Below, in pieces: positions 53,591-63,362 of a DNA stretch of 64,000 nucleotides. This stretch comes from Sphingobacteriales bacterium 46-32 (GTDB taxonomy: Bacteria; Bacteroidota; Bacteroidia; Chitinophagales; Chitinophagaceae): the NCBI GenBank assembly GCA_001898485.1, contig MKTY01000018.1, positions 1-64,000 on the forward strand, written 5' to 3'. The notes beneath the pieces were generated by a model. It worked only from the letters and a program-made list of their open reading frames with translations. It was not told where the DNA came from and ran no database searches. Both the position numbers and the translations under genes were made by a program. Position 1 is the first letter of the stretch. Each line of letters opens with the position of its first letter.

Positions 53591-55864
53591 ATGAAAAAAA
53601 TGGCACTCCGTTTAACGGTATGTCTCTTGCTGTTTGTGTCAGCAATACCGAAGGGTTCGGCTCAGAGTAAAAGCGAAGAAAAATACAGGAAGGAGTCTGA
53701 AAAAATCCGCAACGAAGTCTGGGCCTGGGACAAACCTGAGTTTAATAACACTGCAGTGCCGGATAAATACAGTAACACATCGCAGGTGGTGATAGCGCAT
53801 CACACAGAACTGGTTGCAGATAGCCGGAGTAAATTGATTTTTTACGGGCTGGGGTTTAATTCAGAAAAGGCGCAGACGCTTACAGAAATTGTACGGGAGA
53901 GGGTAAAAGTAAACGATAAGTCTGCTGTAGAAGAGTTCTCTGAACTAAGTTTTACCCGTTTTGAAGCTAAAAGCGGTTTTTTGCGCAATAACCGTTCTAC
54001 CACATATGTAGGTGTTAGAATTGTCAAACCGGACAAATCTGTAAAAGAAGTAAATGCAGACGATATGGTTCTTACGCTGGATTCAGACAACGAGAAGAAG
54101 GCTAAACTGGCCATTCCGGATTTACTGCCAGGCGATATTATTGACTATTTCATCGCTACGGAGCAGAAAATGAGCGACGATTATGCGCCTAAACAGTATA
54201 ACATATTGTTGTTTGACGAATCTCCGGTACTGCATTATTCATTTCATGGTCAGCTGGGAAAAAAGTATGCGATTGACTACAGGAGTTATAATGGAGCTCC
54301 TGATCTGACCGTGACGAAGAACAAGGATAAAGAAGTAATCATTGATGTGGAAAAGAAAGATATGCCCCCTTATGAATCTTCATTGTGGATTTCGCCTCAG
54401 CGACAACTTCCACTTATCAGAATGAATATTTCGCTGGGCTACAGAGGTTTTATGTCTGACAAATACCTGGGAGCGGCTAAACCTGGGGAAGTAAATAAAG
54501 ATATTGATACAGATGAAATTGTAAAGGACCTGGCAAAAGATTATTCGCAGGATTTTCTTTATAGGTATTCAAAGAGCGAGTATGACGATATAGCGGATGA
54601 TGCACATAAAAAAGGCCAATCTGTCGGCCTGAATATTAAAGACATGCCTGAAGATGAAAAGGCAGCCTACCTGTACTACTATGCCCGTTTCGTCAGGTTG
54701 CTGGCTTTAGAACCAGGTAATGTTAAACGTTCAATTAATATCGGTGATTATACTTTCAATGGTTTTCCTATCCTGATTAACTGCATATTGAAAGGTGGCG
54801 ACATTGATGCAGGTATTGTTGTAGCCAGTCCGCGACTGGGATTTCGTATGAACGAAGTGCTGGATGCAGATGATTTGGTAAGTGCGGCGTATCTGAAAAA
54901 TAGCAAAAAGATCATTCATATCGGATCCATCTATGATCATCCATTTATGATACCACAAAGTATGAGTGGCGAAAAGGATACCCGTACAATGGAGCTGAAA
55001 AAGAAAATACTTATGTTGACCCCTGCAAGTACAACCAGACTGGCATCTGTGGGCGGTGGATTTGCATTGCCATCAACCAATGCCGCACAAAATACACATT
55101 TGGAGGAGTTGAAAATCAATCTGAACCCGGGAGAGACAAAACTATCTGTACAAAGAACAGCCACACTAACCGGTTATTACAAACATAGCTGGCAAAGAAA
55201 ATTGATTTTATACGAAGATTATTATGAGCAGGAGCGTAAGCTTGTAGGAGAGAAAGAGACCATGCTGGAGGCACTTGCAGGCAATCAGAAAACCAGTTGG
55301 ATGGTAGAGAATGTAAAAAGAGCTTTGGCTGATGCCCGCAAGAAACAAATGGAAGAATGTATTGATGAGGCAAAATCCTGGTTTGAGCAGGAGGTGACAG
55401 ATCTGAAAGATTTTAAGATCGAAAGCATGGGGGTGAGGCATACTGATCCCGATTTTGTTTTCAGCGAAAGCTTTTTGTTGGATGGGCTGGTAAAAAAAGC
55501 CGGTTCTAACATCATTTTTGAAATAGGAAAGATCCAGGGGCAGCCTCTTGCCATAAAAGATAATCAACGCAAAAGGGAACAGGATGTTTATATGCCGTAT
55601 GCACGCAGCATTGGTTATGACCTGCGCATTCAGATACCGGAAGGTTATTCGGTTGAAGGTGTGGATGCATTGAAGAAATCTGTCGAAAATGAAACCGGTT
55701 ATTTCAAAACGGAAGCACGTGTTGAAGGACAGGTAATAACCGTTACTGTTAAAAAGGGGTATTTCCACAATTTTGAGCCTGCATCCAACTGGGATAAAAT
55801 GCTGGCTTTTATGGATGCTTCCAACGAATGGGAAAATGCGAAGCTGCTGTTTAAGAAAAATTAA
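53591..55864 (+). CDS. DUF3857 protein with inactive transglutaminase-like core
   Basis: This 757-residue exported protein has a signal peptide (ending GSAQS near residue 26) and a DUF3857 N-terminal domain. In place of the transglutaminase GDC motif it has GDYTFNGFP (G385, D386, Y387), the region equivalent to the active His reads LVSAAYL, and the Asp region reads IHIGS. All three catalytic residues therefore appear lost, suggesting a binding or scaffolding pseudoenzyme. A strong terminator follows. It lies 7 bp after the active homologue and may work with it. Confidence 0.85.
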   Translation: MKKMALRLTVCLLLFVSAIPKGSAQSKSEEKYRKESEKIRNEVWAWDKPEFNNTAVPDKYSNTSQVVIAHHTELVADSRSKLIFYGLGFNSEKAQTLTEIVRERVKVNDKSAVEEFSELSFTRFEAKSGFLRNNRSTTYVGVRIVKPDKSVKEVNADDMVLTLDSDNEKKAKLAIPDLLPGDIIDYFIATEQKMSDDYAPKQYNILLFDESPVLHYSFHGQLGKKYAIDYRSYNGAPDLTVTKNKDKEVIIDVEKKDMPPYESSLWISPQRQLPLIRMNISLGYRGFMSDKYLGAAKPGEVNKDIDTDEIVKDLAKDYSQDFLYRYSKSEYDDIADDAHKKGQSVGLNIKDMPEDEKAAYLYYYARFVRLLALEPGNVKRSINIGDYTFNGFPILINCILKGGDIDAGIVVASPRLGFRMNEVLDADDLVSAAYLKNSKKIIHIGSIYDHPFMIPQSMSGEKDTRTMELKKKILMLTPASTTRLASVGGGFALPSTNAAQNTHLEELKINLNPGETKLSVQRTATLTGYYKHSWQRKLILYEDYYEQERKLVGEKETMLEALAGNQKTSWMVENVKRALADARKKQMEECIDEAKSWFEQEVTDLKDFKIESMGVRHTDPDFVFSESFLLDGLVKKAGSNIIFEIGKIQGQPLAIKDNQRKREQDVYMPYARSIGYDLRIQIPEGYSVEGVDALKKSVENETGYFKTEARVEGQVITVTVKKGYFHNFEPASNWDKMLAFMDASNEWENAKLLFKKN

Positions 55865-55892
55865 ACATGCCCATACTGGGTTTACCCGCAAT

Positions 55893-55933
55893 AAAAAAGA
55901 GGCTGTCTCAAAGTATGAGGCAGCCTCTTTTTT
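55893..55933. terminator. Strong bidirectional terminator after the DUF3857 pair
   Basis: A run starting AAAAGAGGCTGTCTCA pairs with TGAGGCAGCCTCTTTT with one G-U pair, flanked by A and T runs. It is about 30 bp after the stop at 55864. Confidence 0.85.
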
Positions 55934-56140
55934 ATTGACCCATTTGGAGAAATTTCGAATCGATTTATAGTTGATTTACAGGCGCCTGCTGCTTTATTCA
56001 CTTAAATTAGTATGGTTTTTTATAGCTACGTTGAACCTCAGATCGACAGCCAACTTTTTTGCATGGAGTCGCCAGAAACGATGCTTTGGTAGAAAGGGCC
56101 GGTGACTTCAAAAAATGCAACGATTTTTCAAGTCTTTACA

Positions 56141-56919
56141 CTATTTCGGATTTTCCATAATGGTTCCATTTTCGGAAATACTAGAAGTCTTTTCATCGAA
56201 AATGAATTTCATGATCAGACAGACTTTTTCCACGATGGAAAAATATGAATTATGATCGAAATGCAGCTGCCGCAATGCCCCGGTGAATTGGATTCCCTTG
56301 ATATTAAAACCTTGTGGGTGTTTTTTAGTTACCATTTGCCCACCTCTAATACCACAGCGAAAAGTAATGGTTTCGTCGAATTGGATTCGCCTCTGTAACT
56401 CTTCCTGAAAGGTTCGCACATAGTACACCAAAGTGCGACTCCTTCCATTCGGCATTTTGATGAAGTTGCTATCGATATTGACTGATTCGGTATCCATATG
56501 ACCATTGTCGACGTATTTGAACCTCGTACTTATGGCTTCAGGCCGATTTATGGTGACATGACAATTGATCTTCAATTCGGCGATGTTAAGTTCTCTCTGA
56601 TTATCGTAAGCCTTCCAACTGTCATATGATAATCCACCTTTCTTTATTACAATTTTCCCTACCAGTAATGTACACGATATTTACATTGGTTGACTAATGT
56701 CTACGAGGTAATCAATATAATAGCCGACTCCCCGGTGCGTGGTATTATCTTTATTGGCTTCATCTTTCGATGATCTCCAGGCAGGAGATAAGATATCATT
56801 GTGGGTTACACAAATGGCTTTGAATTGGCGCCTTAATCCCAATGGATTGACCTTGGCCGCGCGATTCCCACCAATCAGACCATGACGTGTGGAACGGTGC
56901 TTTGCAGGTTTTCTGGCAT
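56141..56919 (-). pseudogene. Decayed gene with frameshift and nonsense mutations
   Basis: Translating the minus strand gives coherent protein segments that are broken. A start MPENLQSTVPHVMV is followed by a stop. Coherent sequence resumes in other frames, with RRQFKAICVTHNDILSPAWR, then an in-frame TAA after DISQPM, then a long intact stretch SYDSWKAYDNQRELNIAE through to the end at 56141. The start sits 6 bp after the stop of the upstream decayed gene, so the two were probably one operon. The original function is not recognised. Confidence 0.65.
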
Positions 56920-56924
56920 AGTGT

Positions 56925-58430
56925 TTATTTAAAGGTCGGTAAATTAAGTGGTACGCCAATCTGGCCGCCGACTTCAATGCGATTATGAAAAAATTTCTCT
57001 TAGGTCGATAAAGCTTTTCCTATGTCTATCCATTTCCCATAGAACTTGATACTCAGGACCGGCTAGTCCACCTTAGTTTTAATCGCCAATAAAAATCCCA
57101 TGCCGGCATTGACCGGATTTTCATGCGTGTTCCGGAATTCTACATCCCAGAACACGTGCCAGGCGAATTTCTGTTTTTGCCAAACGTAAAATAATTGTTG
57201 GCATACAACCACCAAGCCCGGTACTTTATTACCGAATCGGGGTACACATTATATTTGGTACCAAGACTATGTGAAGAATCACCCTCCGAATATTTTCTGC
57301 CATCCGTCATTTCGGTGGTGGACAGATCCGCCATATTGTTCGATTTGATGCGCGTAAAGCCAAGATTGCCGGTATAGAAATGAGGGGATGGCCCCACCGA
57401 ACTACTTTTACTTTTTGTATAGCTTACCCAATTTAAGTCGAGGCCAACCGAACTGGTGGTGGCTTTCTTGTCATAAAACTGCTTACCGAATGCCAGGCTA
57501 TTGCGGAAGTTGTAATATTTCTTACGAGAAATATCTCCCACCAGCGATATTCAGATATAGCTTCCATCCTGCATATTCAATGTCATTTCCAGTGCTGTTT
57601 TTTTTCTTGTATGCCGTATCGGACATATACATCAATTTATTGATCTCGTTTGACCAAACACTATCCATCGCTCAGGTGCTATCCTGGATTATTTGCGCAT
57701 TGAGGATTGCTGTGTCCGCCCGGGCCTGCTTGGTTTGTTTATATAAGTCTAATAACTGCGTACTGAGTTTCAGTCGCGTGGCCGTATCCGATGTTGGCGT
57801 CGCTTTCAACATTTTTGTGAGCGTTTCGTTCAATGAGTCATTGTCATATATTTTTTTTAATCAAGGTATCCCGCACCAGTTGCGCCTGCTGGTATCTGAT
57901 CGCCAGAAACGCAGAATCAAAATCTGATCTTGCTTCCGTCACAGAGGCTGTTCTTTTTCTTTCTTCGACACAGATAGCCTCTAAATTTTTTTTTCTCATC
58001 GCTAACTATAAAGCGTAGCCCAAAATGTATCGGTGGCAGATGGATCTTTAGGCCCAGATTTATCTCTGAATTGAATTTGGAGTTGTTAAACAATACGCTG
58101 CTATTGTCACCAAATTAATTTGCTTCCCACGGATATGCTATAGAAGCTGGCTGTTTTCTTTGTGACTGCCCCGATGGAGCCAAATATATTGAGCTTGAAT
58201 TCTCCATTGACCGGTTCAAAAGAACCCTAGTTCGCCAAGTTTCACCGCATCGCCCTGGCCGGTAACTATGCTTCCGGAATTTTGATTGATCTTTTTGAAT
58301 AGTACGCTATCCGGTATTTGAGCGGTGTTGAATTGCGCCTTTCCTCGTGCGCTATTGATAAGACGAATAACAGGAGAAAAATGATTCGATACATTTGCCA
58401 TGGATATCTTCACTTGAAAGGTCCGGTGGT
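56925..58430 (-). pseudogene. Decayed gene of unknown function with several frameshifts and stops
   Basis: A long coherent protein can be pieced together only by changing frame several times. The parts are MANVSNHFSPVIRLINSARG, GEFKLNIFGSIGAVTKKTAS, SVLFNNSKFNSEINLGLKIH, RTASVTEARSDFDSAFLAIR, a break in an A run near 57858 and SLNETLTKMLKATPTSDTAT. An in-frame TGA near 57672 follows, then NSLAFGKQFYDKKATTSSVG and finally AWHVFWDVEFRNTHENPVNA through to a TAA at 56925. The beta-rich end suggests an outer-surface or barrel protein. At least four disruptions are present. Confidence 0.7.
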
Positions 58431-58809
58431 TCTTGATACTTAAATGTAATCAAGTTGTCTTATTCTTGGTACCGTTTTTTAACGGTAAGTGCTCTGAAAT
58501 GACTTTTTATCCACCTATCCGTATTTGTTTAGCCGATTTCCAGTATCGGTACAGGTATTAAGTTGACGTGTGTTTTGCAAATATTAGACTGCGCATATTC
58601 TAGGTACAACCTTTTTAATCAGCGATTTCGAGCGGAAAATTATTGTTTCTCGGTTTGGAAAAGTATTTTCAAAATAAATGTCCACACCGTTAAAACACGG
58701 GAAGAACTTTGTGAGAACAACTTCTACTTGTTAAGACTTTAATTATTAATTTCATTGAACCATTGGTACTCCCATATGATCACTACGTTTCTTGCAAACC
58801 ATCACTATC
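58431..58809. other. Gap between decayed gene and membrane lipoprotein gene
   Basis: There is no gene in these 379 bp. They are AT-rich and may hold the remains of the decayed gene's promoter or of the following gene's promoter; no consensus -7 element stood out. Confidence 0.4.
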
Positions 58810-60942
58810 ATGCGAATCAACCTATTTCAGCTCGCTGTTCTGGCGATACTTACTTTACTGTTAGTAGAATCGTGTTGCAACAACCACAAGGAGGCTAAAC
58901 AACAAAATGAACTGGAAACGTTATTGCCAGGGAAAAAGTTAGTCAGCTTTAGCCTTGATAGTGTGCTCGCCCGGATAATGAATAACAATTATGTTGAATT
59001 ATCCTATTTTATCAGCTCTCGCGAGAATGACACTCTTGCCACCGATAGATTCGCCTATTTTCCAGTGCTGATAACAAAATACCCAGTTGAGTTTATCAGG
59101 TCAACTAGCGACTCATTAACTGGATTGAATCTGCTGACAGTAAACGGTGAGAAAAAGAATTATTATGTCGCAGCTATTCCATGGAGAACAATTGACACAT
59201 TCTTTGTGCTGAATTCAATGTTAGGTGTTGAATTGATTCGCTATAAATTGTCTTATCTCATCAAACTTGATAGCAGGGAAGACCGAAGAATTAATTTGCC
59301 CTACAATTTTCCAAATGGAAATGCATGGCTTAGAATAATAGGCGATTCGTCAACTGGCTTAGCTAAAGTTACTATTTCTTCAGAAGAATTGAAACAACCG
59401 CAGGTTATTCATGAACTGCCTTCACAAGTGACGGATGGTCGGCAGGTCTTTGAATCCCGCTATCATTTTGTAACTGGAGAAATTGCTTCGATTGAGTCTG
59501 TTTCGAAAGCAATACCATCAACTACAAGAAGCCGTGCACGAATTAGCATGATAGTCATTATGCTCCTCATAGCAATTTATTTGTTAACGGTTTTAGTATT
59601 TGTGAATAGAGCTCAACGAATATTCAGCAATAAAGATAAAATTGAAATTATTGACAATTTGATATATGCATACAAGATCCGGTTGAAACCCGATGCTATA
59701 TCTCTCAAAACATTTACAGAGCTTACAGAGAAAGAGACTGCGGAAGTGTTGGATCGAAATTATGGGGAAATAAACAAAATCATGAATCTTGAAACGATGA
59801 AAAGATATTATCTTAAATTATCGCGAAAAACCTTCGTACGCGAGATAATCCTCTCGATTATTCTGCTTGTTATGTTTCTTTTCTTTTTCGTCATTTTCGG
59901 CTTTTCCCAAGTAAAGAAAATGCCCGATCGTAAGTATAAATTACAGGATGAATATTTTATCGATGATCTAACAATGAATATCACCCCGGAAATACTAAAG
60001 AATGATAAGCTGAACTTGAGTATAAGCTTATTATTTGCGGTAAGGAAGTTTAATAAGGTTCCATCCACATCATACTTTCGACTTGGAGTGTTAGGAACGG
60101 GCAGGACGCTTGATGAGAAGGGTATGATAAAGGAACCATCGGGCATAATAAAAGATATGGATTACCTTAAGGACGGCTATCGGTTCAATTTTAATAATGT
60201 ACCGGATAATCCCATTGAAGAAAGCGAGTTTGAACTCGCGTGCGATACCCGAATGAACTATACGGATATGACAAGTTACGAAGGGGAGATTAGCCTTGGA
60301 GAGCATTATCATCGAGCCGAATTTCCGTACAATAAGGTTGAAGTGAAAGACGGTTCGTCGATGGAAAAGGGCTTTATTTTTTTAAGAAAAGGTAAAGATT
60401 CAAAATTTCCATACGATCAGTTTTCTGTTGACCTTCCCTTTGATTTTAATCGGATGTTACTGATCAGGAAAATTAGGGTTGCCGAGGTGTCGGGATTTAA
60501 TGAAAGCGTGGATATTTCCAATCTCCCCGATCTGATATTGGAAGAGGCGAAGGAGGGGTTTGAGTCTAATAATAAAGGCCGCTACAAAGTCGCAAAAGGA
60601 AACTACTTTAACCTGCACATTGAATGGAGAAGGTCTTGGTGGTTGCGTTGTGGTATTCCAATAACACTGGTTATTGCTGCTATTCTTCCATACCTTTTTA
60701 GTTTTGTAAGGTGGTTCCGGAAATTCCTGAAGATGTTTCCTAAATTCATTACATGGGCAGCTTATGCTGGACTTTTTACTTTTCTGCTGGATGAGTATAA
60801 TATGGAATGGCGTTCCTTGTTTGATCATCACAACACTTTGCATTACGGGTATTTGATGATTGCAGGAGCCATCCTGGTTTCTATTATTGGACTGCTTATT
60901 TTGATTTTTAGATTTCCACCTAAACCGGAAACGGAAGATTAA
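58810..60942 (+). CDS. Unclassified multi-domain membrane lipoprotein
   Basis: This 710-residue protein starts at ATG 58810 (a longer frame begins at a TTG at 58792). It has a hydrophobic N-terminus with a lipobox ending LLLVESC, a periplasmic region, a transmembrane helix near residue 250, a second one near 350, another periplasmic beta-rich stretch and three C-terminal helices (about 615-690). A segment FPYDQFSVDLPFDF is reminiscent of the FP-x-D motif in DUF4436-type membrane proteins; this is only a weak resemblance. It is intact although its neighbours have decayed. Function unknown. Confidence 0.65.
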   Translation: MRINLFQLAVLAILTLLLVESCCNNHKEAKQQNELETLLPGKKLVSFSLDSVLARIMNNNYVELSYFISSRENDTLATDRFAYFPVLITKYPVEFIRSTSDSLTGLNLLTVNGEKKNYYVAAIPWRTIDTFFVLNSMLGVELIRYKLSYLIKLDSREDRRINLPYNFPNGNAWLRIIGDSSTGLAKVTISSEELKQPQVIHELPSQVTDGRQVFESRYHFVTGEIASIESVSKAIPSTTRSRARISMIVIMLLIAIYLLTVLVFVNRAQRIFSNKDKIEIIDNLIYAYKIRLKPDAISLKTFTELTEKETAEVLDRNYGEINKIMNLETMKRYYLKLSRKTFVREIILSIILLVMFLFFFVIFGFSQVKKMPDRKYKLQDEYFIDDLTMNITPEILKNDKLNLSISLLFAVRKFNKVPSTSYFRLGVLGTGRTLDEKGMIKEPSGIIKDMDYLKDGYRFNFNNVPDNPIEESEFELACDTRMNYTDMTSYEGEISLGEHYHRAEFPYNKVEVKDGSSMEKGFIFLRKGKDSKFPYDQFSVDLPFDFNRMLLIRKIRVAEVSGFNESVDISNLPDLILEEAKEGFESNNKGRYKVAKGNYFNLHIEWRRSWWLRCGIPITLVIAAILPYLFSFVRWFRKFLKMFPKFITWAAYAGLFTFLLDEYNMEWRSLFDHHNTLHYGYLMIAGAILVSIIGLLILIFRFPPKPETED

Positions 60943-61574
60943 GTCTTCAAAGCGGCAATGAAATTGAGTATAAATATTTACTACAAATAAATATCTTTCT
61001 TCGTATTCAGACGACGTATTGGTTTTTTTTAGTAGTTAGGCTCGTTATATAGAATTGAAAAACTTGTACCCGAAGCATGCAGTGTAAAAGTGTATGCAAT
61101 GGTATTAAACGATGTGTATGCGATGAAGACACGCAACGTAAGAGAGGAAGTGAAGTTGCTGCAATCTAAAATTGAAAAGATACAAACAAGAAGAACCACC
61201 GCACGTGACCTGCTATTATCGGGCACCATAGAACCACAGGAATGTAAAGAGATCAAGACAAGGCGCGATCAGCAGCTGGCATCTTTTGAGGGATAGCTAT
61301 TGGAAGTATTCTCCAAACAAGTCACAGATGTTGAGACTCTATTATCTACAAAGGCATCCAGATTATTACCAAGCTTGACCAATTACACACCAAGGCTGAT
61401 GTCGAAAACAAGCGAAAAATCGCCGGTTCGATTTTCCTTTAAAATTGACGGTTGACGGGAATAATTTTTGAACCGCTCGAATGAATGAGGTTATTTCGCT
61501 GATATCCACACTGAACGCAAGTTCCAGCGTAAAAAAAGGAGAAAGCAGCGTTGAAACTGAATTCTCCTTTTTTG
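60943..61574. other. Scarred region next to tRNA-Gln containing a recombinase relic
   Basis: Apart from the decayed recombinase end described separately, the roughly 120 bp after the lipoprotein gene show no recognisable feature. An AT-rich stretch lies near 60970-61010. The region is bounded by the tRNA gene at 61575. Confidence 0.5.
61060..61545 (+). pseudogene. C-terminal remnant of a serine site-specific recombinase
   Basis: Coherent recombinase-like sequence can be read in three pieces. The coiled-coil part LQSKIEKIQTRRTTARDLLL is in one frame, the piece ENKRKIAGSIF in another, and LTVDGNN followed by TARMNEVISLISTLNASS in a third. The order and content match the C-terminal zinc-ribbon/coiled-coil end of large serine recombinases (LLxG...E..K..IAGSI.P..L..DG...RTA.xNE...LI). 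Frame changes and stops lie between the pieces and the catalytic N-terminus is absent. It is immediately upstream of tRNA-Gln, so it is likely the trace of a lost element. Confidence 0.7.
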
Positions 61575-61645
61575 TTGAGCTACTAGGATTCGAACCTAGA
61601 CAGACAGAACCAAAATCTGTAGTGCTACCGTTACACCATAGCTCA
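61575..61645 (-). tRNA. tRNA-Gln (anticodon UUG)
   Basis: On the minus strand the 7-bp acceptor arms TGAGCTA and TAGCTCA pair perfectly, the D arm, a 5-bp anticodon stem (ACAGA/TCTGT) with loop TTTTGGT (anticodon TTG) and a T arm with GGTTCGAATCC follow. The length is 71 nt without encoded CCA. The discriminator base is A. The gene borders a recombinase relic and may have served as its attachment site. Confidence 0.95.
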
Positions 61646-61849
61646 ATCCGAACCCGCCTCTTTCGATTTGGGAGTGCAAAAATAGGGGAACTGGTATTTA
61701 TTCCCAAATGCTTTTTGAAAAAAATATCCTGATCTGACAGGGCATGGGCGACTGTACCTGAGCTGGTTATCTATTACCTGCCGCTTATCAATGGATAGCA
61801 GGATGTTATTGAATATTCCTTAATTTCCGGGTTACGAACACTAACTATC

Positions 61850-63358
61850 ATGAGAAAAACTATTCTGACAGCCAGCCTGCTGTTTGGCCTGGCATTTACC
61901 GTGCCAGCCCAGTCCAAAACGGATAAGCCGGAAAAAAGCGATTATAAAACCGGTAACCTGTCTGTGACCAGCCACCAGCTGAAACTGGCCAGCGGTGAGC
62001 AGCTTAATTACACGGCCACTACCGGCTACATGGATATCCGGGATGAAAAAGACACACTCAAAGCCAATCTCTTCTTTATTGCCTATACAAAAGATGGTGA
62101 ACCGGACCCGGCCAAAAGACCTATCCTTTTTTCATTCAATGGAGGTCCCGGCTCATCCAGCGTATGGCTGCACATGGGTGCTCTTGGCCCCAAAATCGTG
62201 AAGATGACAGATGAAGGCTACCCGTTGCCCCCTCCTTATAAATATGAAGATAACCCGCTGACCTGGCTCGATAAGGCCGATATCGTATTTATTGACCCGA
62301 TGATGACCGGATATACCCGTCCCGCAGGCCGCACGTCTCAAAGCGACTTTACCGGTTATGATAATGACCTGCGTTTCGTAGGTGATTTTATCCGTCTTTA
62401 TACCACACGGTACAAACGCTGGTCGTCGCCCAAGTTCATTGCCGGTGAAAGTTATGGCACCACCCGTGCCGCCGGCCTTTCCAATTACCTGCAGGACCGT
62501 CATGGGTTGTATGTGAATGGTATTGTTCTTATCTCTGCAATCCTTGATTTTGGTACGGTGCGTACCGACAGGGGCAATGATCTGCCTTATGCGCTTCAAC
62601 TGCCCACTTTTGCCGCTACCTCCTGGTATCATAAGAAACTCGGTAACCGCTATCCCTCACTGAGCAGTCTGCTGCAGCAGGTACAGCAGTTTGCCATGGG
62701 ACCTTACCAGTCGGCCCTTATGAAAGGCGATCAGTTGCAGGGGGCAGAGCGCCAGGCCATCATCCAGCAATTGCAGGATTTTACCGGTCTTTCGAAAGAA
62801 TATCTTGATGAAACCAATATCCGGCTTTCGGTAGGCCGCTTTAATAAGGAGCTGTTACGATCAGACAAGAAAACCGTAGGCCGCCTGGACTCCCGCATCG
62901 TTGGGCAGGACTATGACCATGCCGGTGAGAGCTACGATTATGACCCCAGTTATGACCTGGCTATTTATGGTCCATATACCGCTGCGCTGAATGATTATGT
63001 GCGCCGGGAGCTGAAGTATGAGAATGATCTGCCTTATGAGATACTTACGGGTCGTGCCCGGCCCTGGGTCAACAGCCAGGATCGTTATCTCAATGTGGCC
63101 GAAAGTCTGCGTACCGCCATGGTAAAGAATCCAGCTCTGAAAGTATGGATCAGCAATGGTTATTATGATATGGCTACTCCCTACTTTGCTACCGACTATG
63201 TGATTCACCATATGTTTCTTCCCGAAAACCTGCGGGGCAATATCAGCTTTACTTATTATGAAGCAGGCCATATGATGTATATCCACAAACCATCGTTGCA
63301 GCAACTGAAAAAAGATTATTCCAAATTCATGGACCAGGTGAAAGCCTCCATTCAGTAA
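61850..63358 (+). CDS. S10-family serine carboxypeptidase-like protein
   Basis: This 502-residue exported peptidase has a signal peptide (residues 1-21, ending VPAQS), the oxyanion-hole segment FNGGPGSSSVWLHMGALGP, the nucleophile motif GESYGTTRA, and late Asp and His in the segments around MATPYFA and AGHMMY. It belongs to the S10 carboxypeptidase family, which trims C-terminal residues from peptides. It precedes a Tat-exported aminotransferase after 4 bp, probably one transcript. The physiological substrate is unknown. Confidence 0.9.
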   Translation: MRKTILTASLLFGLAFTVPAQSKTDKPEKSDYKTGNLSVTSHQLKLASGEQLNYTATTGYMDIRDEKDTLKANLFFIAYTKDGEPDPAKRPILFSFNGGPGSSSVWLHMGALGPKIVKMTDEGYPLPPPYKYEDNPLTWLDKADIVFIDPMMTGYTRPAGRTSQSDFTGYDNDLRFVGDFIRLYTTRYKRWSSPKFIAGESYGTTRAAGLSNYLQDRHGLYVNGIVLISAILDFGTVRTDRGNDLPYALQLPTFAATSWYHKKLGNRYPSLSSLLQQVQQFAMGPYQSALMKGDQLQGAERQAIIQQLQDFTGLSKEYLDETNIRLSVGRFNKELLRSDKKTVGRLDSRIVGQDYDHAGESYDYDPSYDLAIYGPYTAALNDYVRRELKYENDLPYEILTGRARPWVNSQDRYLNVAESLRTAMVKNPALKVWISNGYYDMATPYFATDYVIHHMFLPENLRGNISFTYYEAGHMMYIHKPSLQQLKKDYSKFMDQVKASIQ

Positions 63359-63362
63359 TGAT

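Noticed and set aside
56681-56977. Separate intact minus-strand gene of 98 codons
   Set aside because: Its frame continues past an in-frame stop into the next open stretch and starts inside the upstream decayed gene, so it is part of the decayed gene.
61481-61732. Plus-strand 83-codon frame across the tRNA-Gln gene
   Set aside because: It crosses the tRNA antisense and its first part is only the recombinase remnant.
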